Part shown: piece by piece, positions 1-6,079 of the stretch
How the letters are laid out: every line of letters starts with the position of its first letter
How positions within the stretch are numbered: the stretch's first letter is position 1
DNA from: an uncultured Candidatus Competibacteraceae bacterium
GTDB lineage: Bacteria > Pseudomonadota > Gammaproteobacteria > Competibacterales > Competibacteraceae
Direction of reading: 5' to 3'
NCBI GenBank assembly: GCA_937872125.1
Contig: CALMNY010000278.1
Span: 1 to 6,079, forward strand
DNA: 6,079 nt
The notes under the pieces: generated by a model
Database searches by the model: none
Seen by the model: only the letters and a program-made list of their open reading frames with translations
What the model was told of the DNA's origin: nothing
Program-made: the position numbers and the translations under genes

Positions 1-786
1 CGCCGGGTGTTTTGGGCCAGCGTGGCCGTGGTGCTGCTGGCGCCGATGCTGGTCGCCACCGAGTTTGAGCCTTGGGTGCTGGTCGAGCCGCACAACCTGA
101 AAGTCACGCTGCGGTTCCTCGACAGTTTCATCGTGCCGAAGGTTGAACCCGAATTCCTGGGGATGGTGGTCCGCGAGGCCTGGCGCACGGTCGCTATCGC
201 CACGGCGGGCGTCACGCTGGCGCTGGCGCTGGCGATTCCGCTAACGCTCGCGTCTACGGCCGCTTTATCCGTCTCCGCGCTGTCCGGCCGCATGCACGCC
301 CTGCCGTTCCTGCTGCGGCAGGCGGTGCGCGGGCTGCTGATCGTGCTGCGCAGCGTGCCGGAACTGGTATGGGCGCTGGTGTTCGTGCGCGTGGTCGGGC
401 TGGGACCCACCGCCGGCGTGCTGGCCATCGCGCTGACCTACAGCGGCATGTTGGGCAAGGTCTACGGCGAGATTCTGGAAAGCGGGGAAACGCACGCCAC
501 CACTACACTGCTACGCAACGGCTCCGGGCGGCTGCAAGCGTTCCTCTACGGCCTGTTGCCGACCAACGCGCCCGAGCTGACCAGCTACACCGTGTACCGC
601 TGGGAATGCGCGATCCGCTCCTCGGCGGTGCTGGGCTTCGTCGGCGCTGGCGGCCTGGGCCAGCAGATGGATGTTTCGATGAAGATGTTCGCTGGCGCGG
701 AAGTCAGCACCATGCTGCTGGCCTTCATGCTGCTCGTCTGGCTGGCGGATCTGGTCAGTTCGACCCTGCGCGAGGCGCTTGGATGA
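1..786 (+). CDS. phnE: PhnE-family ABC transporter permease, 5' end cut by window edge
   Basis: Inner-membrane permease of a phosphonate-type (PhnCDE/PtxABC) ABC importer. The reading frame is open to the left edge (Arg-Arg precede a GTG at position 7). Those basic residues directly before a hydrophobic segment suggest the true start lies upstream, so the gene is treated as partial. Residue numbers here count from that GTG. Membrane segments are visible near 3-18, 62-84, 105-130, 134-150 and 233-252. The coupling (EAA-type) loop runs about 155-185, from EILESG to GLLP. Family signatures are LRSVPELVWA (114-123), YRWE (197-200) and the glycine-rich VGAGGLGQ (212-219). The stop overlaps the next permease's start (ATGA, 783-786), so the two are translationally coupled. 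Phosphonate, phosphite or a related reduced-phosphorus compound are all possible substrates; the sequence does not decide between them. The family call is firm, the substrate is not. Confidence 0.88.
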   Translation, partial: RRVFWASVAVVLLAPMLVATEFEPWVLVEPHNLKVTLRFLDSFIVPKVEPEFLGMVVREAWRTVAIATAGVTLALALAIPLTLASTAALSVSALSGRMHALPFLLRQAVRGLLIVLRSVPELVWALVFVRVVGLGPTAGVLAIALTYSGMLGKVYGEILESGETHATTTLLRNGSGRLQAFLYGLLPTNAPELTSYTVYRWECAIRSSAVLGFVGAGGLGQQMDVSMKMFAGAEVSTMLLAFMLLVWLADLVSSTLREALG

Positions 787-1625
787 ACGCCGCGCCGCCC
801 CCGCCGGACGATACCGCCCATCCGCCGCTCAAGACGCCCCCGCCGATCTTCAACGCCCGCTGCATGGCGTGCTGGCTGATGGCGTCCGTGCTGGTGCTGA
901 TCGTGGCCAGCTTCATCTCGCTCGATTTGAAGTGGGCGCAGGTCTTCTCGCTGGAATCCATGCGCCGGATGGGGCGGTTCGTCGGCGAACTGCTGGCCCC
1001 GGCCACCGACATGAAGTTTCTGGTCAGGCTGGTCGTGGCCAGCGCCGAAACCCTGGCGATGTCGGCGCTCGGCACAGTGCTGGCCGCGATCTTCGGGCTG
1101 CTGCTGGCGCTGCCGGCCAGCCGCACCCACGCCGATGATCGCGCGCTGGCGCGTCAGCCGACGCGACTGGTACTCAACGCCCTGCGCTCGGTCCCGGAAC
1201 TGGTGTGGGCCGCCCTGCTGCTGATTTCCGCCGGGCTGGGGCCGTTCGCCGGCACGGTGGCTTTGGCGGTGCACACCACCGGCGTGCTGGGGCGGTTGTT
1301 CGCCGAGGCCATCGAGAACGCGCTGCCCGGACCCGCGTTCGCGCTGCGCGTGCAGGGCGTGGCCAAAGGCCGCGTGTTCCTGTACGCCACCCTGCCGCAG
1401 ATCGTGCCGCAGTTGTTGTCCTATACGCTGTACCGCTGGGAGAACAACATCCGCGCCGCGGCGGTGCTGGGCGTGGTCGGCGCCGGGGGCCTCGGCCAGA
1501 TGCTGGCTTTCCATCTGGGACTGTTCCAGATGAGCGAGACCAGTTCGATCCTGATCGCCATGATTCTGCTGGTGACGATGGTGGATTTCGGTTCCTATCT
1601 GCTGCGGCGCGCGCTGATGGGCTGA
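783..1625 (+). CDS. phnE: Second PhnE-family ABC transporter permease
   Basis: A 280-residue inner-membrane permease of the phosphonate-type importer family, paralogous to the gene before it. The ATG at 783 is chosen because it overlaps the upstream stop as ATGA and has a GAGG Shine-Dalgarno core at 772-775, 7 nt away. The frame is open further upstream, but that part is a shadow of the first permease. The N-terminus (1-24) is hydrophilic and proline-rich, begins MNAAPPPPDD and is presumably cytoplasmic. Membrane segments lie near 29-46, 80-111, 138-165 and 255-275. It repeats the family signatures LRSVPELVWA (134-143), the coupling loop from EAIENA to TLP (about 175-205), YRWE (217-220) and VGAGGLGQ (232-239). 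Two different PhnE-like permeases in tandem suggest a heterodimeric membrane channel served by one ATPase and one binding protein, both expected outside the window. No terminator-like hairpin is seen after its stop. Confidence 0.9.
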   Translation: MNAAPPPPDDTAHPPLKTPPPIFNARCMACWLMASVLVLIVASFISLDLKWAQVFSLESMRRMGRFVGELLAPATDMKFLVRLVVASAETLAMSALGTVLAAIFGLLLALPASRTHADDRALARQPTRLVLNALRSVPELVWAALLLISAGLGPFAGTVALAVHTTGVLGRLFAEAIENALPGPAFALRVQGVAKGRVFLYATLPQIVPQLLSYTLYRWENNIRAAAVLGVVGAGGLGQMLAFHLGLFQMSETSSILIAMILLVTMVDFGSYLLRRALMG

Positions 1626-1700
1626 GCTGGCGCTGAGCGGCTGGCCGGGATCAGAACTCCATCCGTTTGCGCTAACCTTGTGCATTAGGTGGACTGAAAC

Positions 1701-1714
1701 AGGAGGTAGCGATG
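1701..1714 (+). promoter_or_regulatory. Strong ribosome binding site of a small leader ORF
   Basis: AGGAGGT at 1701-1707 is a near-perfect match to the anti-Shine-Dalgarno sequence. AGGAGG ends 5 nt before the ATG at 1712. It is by far the strongest such site in the window. It does not serve the MoxR gene, whose start is about 90 nt further on, so it points to the 28-codon ORF at 1712. A promoter for the downstream operon is expected in 1626-1700, but I could not identify convincing -35 and -10 boxes there. Confidence 0.7.
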
Positions 1715-1794
1715 GGGATGTGGAGTCTGGAGCAAACCGACCGGGGGTATCGGTTCGCAGTGCTGCGGTTCGGCCAGAGAGTGGGAACTCTCCA

Positions 1795-1798
<4 letters not shown>
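1712..1798 (+). CDS. Putative 28-residue leader peptide coupled to the MoxR gene
   Basis: A small ORF that starts at the ATG preceded by the AGGAGG site and ends with TGA at 1796-1798. That stop overlaps the MoxR start (ATG at 1795) as ATGA, the same coupling style used at the two other overlaps in this window. The peptide begins MGMWSLEQTD and ends RVGTLQ. It has four arginines against two acidic residues, no membrane segment and no run of a single amino acid that would suggest classical attenuation. A second ATG at 1718 is possible but is further from the ribosome binding site. I do not recognise a family. The most economical role is a translated leader that brings ribosomes to the weakly signalled MoxR start; it could also be a functional small protein or a remnant of a longer gene. 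The ORF and its signals are visible; the function is inferred. Confidence 0.55.
1777..1792 (+). promoter_or_regulatory. Hairpin just upstream of the MoxR start
   Basis: GAGAGT (1777-1782) and ACTCTC (1787-1792) form a perfect 6-bp inverted repeat around a GGGA loop, ending 2 nt before the ATG at 1795. The loop GGGA is the only Shine-Dalgarno-like stretch at usable distance from that ATG. The structure lies inside the last codons of the small leader ORF, so a ribosome translating that ORF would melt it. It has no following T-run and is therefore not a terminator. A role in translational control of the operon is inference from position. Confidence 0.4.
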
Positions 1799-2724
<926 letters not shown>

Positions 2725-2728
2725 CGCG

Positions 2729-4009
2729 ATGCGCCCGTTGCTGCGCCTCTATCGCGGAGTCCACCGCCTCAGCCACGGCGTGCAGAGCCGGTTGACGCCG
2801 CTCGGAGGCTGGTTGCTGGGCGGTTGGGTGGCGGCGGGCGCGTTCGGGATCAACACCCGGGTCGGCATGACCTACCAACTATTCGTCCTGCTGACAGTCG
2901 CGTTCGCCATTGCCTTGCTCGCCAGCCGCTTTGGCGGCTTGCCCGTAACCGCCCGCCGTGCGCTGCCCCGCTTTGCCACCGTCGGCCAACCGTTGAGCTA
3001 TCGCCTGCGCCTGCACAATCGCGGGGCCAGAGCACAACGCGATCTGACCGTTTTTGATGAATTGCGCGAATTTCCACCCGTCCCTGTTCCATCCCAACGG
3101 TTCCCAACCTACCGCCAGTGGCGTCGGCAGATCACTCAGGCGCGGGGGGCGAATGGCGCGTCGCAACCCTTGCCGGTTCTGCCACCGGGCGCCGTGACCG
3201 AGGCGGAACTGACCCTGACCCCTCTGCGCCGGGGCTGGCTGGAATTCGCCGCGCTCAATGTTGGCCGTCCCGAACCGCTGGGTCTGCTGCAACGCCGGTT
3301 TCGCCAGCCGCTGAACGACCGTCTGCTGGTCTTGCCACGCCGTTACCCCGTGCCGCCCCTGCATTTTCACGACGGACGACGTTACCAGCGCGGCGGGGTC
3401 CATTTGGCGCAGTCGGTCGGCGAGGAAGATGAATTCATCGGTCTGCGTGAGTATCGTCCCGGCGACCCGCCGCGCCGCATCCACTGGCGCAGTTTCGCCA
3501 AGCGCGGTGAACCGATTGTCAAGGAATTTCAGGATGAATTCTTCGTCCGCTACGGCCTGTTGCTGGACAGTTGCGCTGCTGGCGTGGACGATGCCCGGTT
3601 TGAAACCGCCGTGTCCGCCGCCGCCTCCATCGCGGCGGCTGAACGCAGTCCCGAAGCCCTGCTGGACCTGCTGTTCATTGGCGACCGGGCGTACTGCTTC
3701 ACCGCCGGTCGCGGCCTGGGCCAGACCGAGCAGGTGCTGGAAGTGCTGGCCTGCGTTCAGCCGCAACGGGACCAGCCATTTGCGCGGTTGCTGGCGCTCC
3801 TGGCCGGCCATGCGCCGGCATTGAGCGCCTGCGTCTGCATCCTGCTGGACTGGGATGCCGAACGGCAGCGACTGCTCGATCTGCTGCGCAGCCATGGGGT
3901 GGAAACCGTGGTGCTGGTCATCGGCCCGCCGAGCACGCCGCCGGAACCGGGTATCCGGGTCGCAACGGCGGAAACGCTGGCGGTGGAACTGGCGCGGCTG
4001 ACGCCATGA
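2729..4009 (+). CDS. DUF58 / vWA-like membrane-anchored protein
   Basis: A 426-residue protein with two closely spaced N-terminal membrane segments (about 24-41 and 48-66), then a beta-rich region (about 72-205) and the DUF58 core. The diagnostic block is at 232-267: EEDEFIGLREYRPGDPPRR, then IHWRSFAKRGEPIVKEF. A vWA-like fold follows, with the strand YGLLLDSCAAG (275-285) where a metal-binding DxSxS would normally sit. Here only the aspartate (D280) is clearly kept, so metal binding may be weak or lost. The gene starts 4 nt after the MoxR stop with no clear ribosome binding site and overlaps the next start by ATGA, so it is the middle gene of a coupled operon. MoxR and DUF58 proteins are generally thought to work as an ATPase and client or adaptor pair. 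The molecular job of this set is unknown. Confidence 0.92.
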   Translation: MRPLLRLYRGVHRLSHGVQSRLTPLGGWLLGGWVAAGAFGINTRVGMTYQLFVLLTVAFAIALLASRFGGLPVTARRALPRFATVGQPLSYRLRLHNRGARAQRDLTVFDELREFPPVPVPSQRFPTYRQWRRQITQARGANGASQPLPVLPPGAVTEAELTLTPLRRGWLEFAALNVGRPEPLGLLQRRFRQPLNDRLLVLPRRYPVPPLHFHDGRRYQRGGVHLAQSVGEEDEFIGLREYRPGDPPRRIHWRSFAKRGEPIVKEFQDEFFVRYGLLLDSCAAGVDDARFETAVSAAASIAAAERSPEALLDLLFIGDRAYCFTAGRGLGQTEQVLEVLACVQPQRDQPFARLLALLAGHAPALSACVCILLDWDAERQRLLDLLRSHGVETVVLVIGPPSTPPEPGIRVATAETLAVELARLTP

Positions 4010-6006
4010 CCCTGACGCTGCCGCCCGGTTTGCTGGCCGCCGCCCTGCTGTTCTGGGGCTGGCGCACCGGCCTGTGGCCGCTGGCCCTGCCGCTGGCGCT
4101 GGTGCTGGAACTGGCGCCGCGCGTCCGCTGGCGCTGGGCGCTGGCGGATCGGGAACTGGCGCGGGTGATTGATTTGTCCACTCTGCTGTGGGTCGGGGCG
4201 CTGATTCTGCTGTTCACCCGCTATCTCAATCAGCCACCACTGGCGACCCATCTTTACACTCTGGCCAGTTGGTTCCCGCTGCTGCTGTTTCCCCCGCTGG
4301 CGATCCAGCGTTATTCCACCGCTGGCGCGTTCCGGGTCGGGCATCTGTTCTATTCGCTGCGCCGTTCCGGGACCGCGCTGGCGCAGCAACCGCTGCGGCT
4401 GGATGCTTCCTATTTCATCGCTGCGCTGCTGGCGGCCAGCGTCGCTGAGCAACCCTGGTTCCTGCCGGGGGCCGCGCTGTTGCTGCTCTGGGCGCTGGCG
4501 GCTATGCGCCCCCGGCGCTATCGCTGGCCCCTGACCCTGATGCTGGTCCTCGGCGCCAGCCTCGCCGCGTTTCCGTTGAGCTTTGGCCTGCACCGCCTGC
4601 AACTCGATCTGGAAGATTACTTCACCGAATGGTTCGAAGACTGGTTCATTGACGTAGACCCGTATCGCAGCCGCACCGCGCTGGGCGATCTTGGCGAACT
4701 CAAGTTGTCCGGGCGGGTGGTGCTGCGGCTCAGGCCCGCGCCGGGTGATGCGGGGCCGTGGCTGTTGCGCGACGCCAGCTATAACAGCTATTTCGACGGC
4801 GTGTGGCAGGCTAAAAACACCCGCTTTAACCGCCTCGCTCCGGCGGGCGACGGGCGCGAGTGGAGCTTGAGCGCCGTCCCGGCCAGCGCATCCCGCCGTC
4901 TGGCCATCACCCTGGAACTGCGGCGGGGAACGGGAATGCTGCCTCTGCCGCCGGGCGCCGGACGCCTGGAGCGGTTGCCGGTCGGTGAGCTGCAACTCAA
5001 CACTCTGGGGGCGCTCAAGGCCAGCGACGGTCCCGGCCTGGTAGATTACCAGGTCACCAGCGCGCCGGCCGCCGAACGGGATGCGCCGCCCGCCGAACTC
5101 GATCTGGCCTTGCCGCGCCGCGAACAGGCGACCTTGCAGCGGTTGGTGGCGGAGTTGCAGTTGATTGGTGCGCCCCCCTCGGTCGTTGCCGCCAGGGTGC
5201 GAGCGTTTCTGCTCGGCCAGTTCCGCTATAGCCTGGATTTGCCTGCTCCGGCGACGGGCCTGACCGCGCTGGAAACCTTCCTGCTCCAGGCGCGGGCCGG
5301 CCACTGTGAATATTTCGCCAGCGCCGCCGTGCTGTTGCTGCGCGCCGGTGGCGTTCCCGCGCGGTACGCTACCGGCTTCTCGGTCGCGGAATACAGCCCG
5401 CTGGAACGGGCCTACGTCGCCCGCCGCCGCCATGCCCACGCCTGGGCGCTGGTCTGGCTGGACGGGCGCTGGCAGGATTTCGACGCTACGCCGCCGGACT
5501 GGACCGGTTTCGAGGAAGCGCGAGCGCCCTGGTGGCAGTTCGTCGGGGATTTCTGGACTTGGGCGAGCCACCAGTTCAGTCGCTGGCGCTGGCGTGAAGC
5601 GACGGAAGCCGAGAGCGATGATCGCTGGTTGTGGGGACTGGCGGGATTGTTGACTCTCCTGTTGTTCTGGCGCCTGCTGCGCCGCCGGCGGGTCCATCAG
5701 GCTCCGGTTCGGGACCGACCGGCGGCGACCATTCGCCCCGGCGCAGAATCGCCATTTTACGCAGTGATCGCCGCCCTGAGCGCGCAAGCCGGCGCCCGTC
5801 CGTCCGGTGAAACCCTGGAAGCATGGCTACGCCGGATTGGCGCCTGGGAGGCGCCGGGTCTGGTGGAGATGGCGCGCCGGCATCAACGCTGGCGGTTTGA
5901 TCCGGCCGGGCTGCCCGAGGACGAACGACGATGGTTGGCGAAAACCGTGGCGGCGTGGCGGAGCCAACACCCGGTAGACGGCTTCGATATATTATTAAAT
6001 CAATAG
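4006..6006 (+). CDS. tgpA: TgpA-like membrane transglutaminase (DUF3488 / transglutaminase core / DUF4129)
   Basis: A 666-residue inner-membrane protein, about the size of Pseudomonas aeruginosa TgpA. The N-terminal third (DUF3488-like) has membrane segments near 8-36, 56-72, 84-101, 134-166 and 173-193. A large, probably periplasmic region follows, including the conserved LGDLGELKLSGRVVLRL stretch (226-242). The transglutaminase core carries a full triad: Cys434 in AGHCEYFASA, His478 in HAHAW and Asp493 in DFDATP. A membrane helix at about 541-558 leads to a basic cytoplasmic segment and a DUF4129-like C-terminus (about 583-652). The start ATG overlaps the DUF58 stop by ATGA. The gene order MoxR, DUF58, TgpA matches the P. 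aeruginosa arrangement, where TgpA is reported to be needed for viability. The catalytic reaction in vivo (amide transfer or hydrolysis, perhaps on envelope substrates) is not settled. The last codons (from about 5985) turn AT-rich, unlike the rest of the gene. Confidence 0.93.
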   Translation: MTLTLPPGLLAAALLFWGWRTGLWPLALPLALVLELAPRVRWRWALADRELARVIDLSTLLWVGALILLFTRYLNQPPLATHLYTLASWFPLLLFPPLAIQRYSTAGAFRVGHLFYSLRRSGTALAQQPLRLDASYFIAALLAASVAEQPWFLPGAALLLLWALAAMRPRRYRWPLTLMLVLGASLAAFPLSFGLHRLQLDLEDYFTEWFEDWFIDVDPYRSRTALGDLGELKLSGRVVLRLRPAPGDAGPWLLRDASYNSYFDGVWQAKNTRFNRLAPAGDGREWSLSAVPASASRRLAITLELRRGTGMLPLPPGAGRLERLPVGELQLNTLGALKASDGPGLVDYQVTSAPAAERDAPPAELDLALPRREQATLQRLVAELQLIGAPPSVVAARVRAFLLGQFRYSLDLPAPATGLTALETFLLQARAGHCEYFASAAVLLLRAGGVPARYATGFSVAEYSPLERAYVARRRHAHAWALVWLDGRWQDFDATPPDWTGFEEARAPWWQFVGDFWTWASHQFSRWRWREATEAESDDRWLWGLAGLLTLLLFWRLLRRRRVHQAPVRDRPAATIRPGAESPFYAVIAALSAQAGARPSGETLEAWLRRIGAWEAPGLVEMARRHQRWRFDPAGLPEDERRWLAKTVAAWRSQHPVDGFDILLNQ

Positions 6007-6012
6007 GTTATA

Positions 6013-6072
6013 TGTAGGAACGCCTTGGCCGCGATATGAGGGTCAGCAATCGCGGCCAAGGCCGCTCCTACA
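6013..6072. repeat. Inverted pair of GTAG-headed palindromic arms (REP/BIME-like)
   Basis: A 23-nt left arm (6013-6035, beginning TGTAGGAACGCC) and a 24-nt right arm (6049-6072) are inverted copies differing by one substitution and one deleted base, with a 13-nt centre. Read on the minus strand, the right arm begins TGTAGGAGCGGCC and holds a perfect internal palindrome, GCGGCC-AA-GGCCGC (6052-6065, plus strand). The GTAG head plus palindrome is the layout of REP elements, and near-identical GTAGGAGCGGC repeats are scattered between genes in many gammaproteobacteria. It begins 6 nt after the tgpA stop, so the RNA hairpin could also protect the 3' end or help end transcription, but no T-run follows. 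Other copies in the genome would confirm it as a repeat family. Confidence 0.75.
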
Positions 6073-6079
6073 ATCAACA

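Noticed and set aside
585..1685. 366-codon open frame on the minus strand opposite the permeases
   Set aside because: Low-complexity Gln/His/Arg/Gly-rich translation opposite two clear permease genes; a composition shadow.
1626..1700. Possible sigma-70 promoter (for example TTGCGC at 1667) or terminator between the permease and MoxR operons
   Set aside because: No -10-like box occurs at proper spacing, and no stem followed by a T-run was found. A promoter is likely from context but cannot be placed.
1678..1794. Upstream TTG start that would lengthen the MoxR protein by 39 residues
   Set aside because: The extra residues do not resemble the family N-terminus, the strong ribosome binding site lies downstream of that TTG, and the ATG at 1795 gives the normal MoxR length.
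4606..4665. Acidic and aromatic-rich stretch in the TgpA-like protein (residues 201-220) as a possible novel domain
   Set aside because: It lies between the last N-terminal membrane helix and a conserved family block, and comparable linkers are expected in this family; nothing sets it apart.
3757..5787. 676-codon open frame on the minus strand opposite the DUF58 and tgpA genes
   Set aside because: It lies opposite two well-supported genes, is rich in Gln, Arg, Pro and Gly without recognisable motifs, and is the frame expected to stay open in GC-rich coding DNA.
6013..6072. Reading the terminal inverted repeat as a plain rho-independent terminator
   Set aside because: The loop is 13 nt, no T-run follows on the plus strand, and the GTAG-headed palindromic arms fit a REP-type repeat better.

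Overview
The window is compact, GC-rich bacterial chromosomal DNA with all recognisable genes on the + strand. The protein families, the ATGA-type gene overlaps and the GTAG-headed palindromic repeat at the right edge point to a proteobacterium, most likely a gammaproteobacterium. This is inferred from gene content and style; no taxonomic marker is present, so the genus is not assigned.

Region 1 (1-1625) holds two consecutive ABC-transporter membrane permeases of the PhnE/PtxC family, the importers of phosphonate and other reduced-phosphorus compounds. The first is cut by the left edge. The two overlap by ATGA and probably form a heterodimeric channel. The ATPase (PhnC-like) and binding protein (PhnD-like) would be expected to the left, outside the window.

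Region 2 (1626-1798) is a short junction between the transporter operon and the next operon. It is not empty. A very strong Shine-Dalgarno sequence (AGGAGG) is followed by a 28-codon open reading frame whose stop codon overlaps the start codon of the next gene. The end of this small ORF contains a perfect 6-bp hairpin directly in front of the downstream start. This looks like a translated leader coupled to the operon and is the most noteworthy item here.

Region 3 (1795-6006) is a three-gene operon: MoxR-family AAA+ ATPase, DUF58 protein, and TgpA-like membrane transglutaminase. The spacings are 4 nt and then an ATGA overlap. This set is widespread and is known from Pseudomonas aeruginosa, where TgpA is reported to be essential. 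The MoxR protein is thought to act as a chaperone-like ATPase for the vWA-like DUF58 partner, and the transglutaminase domain faces the periplasm. The biochemical substrate is not known.

Region 4 (6007-6079) contains a pair of inverted GTAG-headed palindromic arms (REP/BIME-like) 6 nt after the last stop codon. Apart from the leader ORF, the genes are ordinary members of known families; I see no wholly new system.
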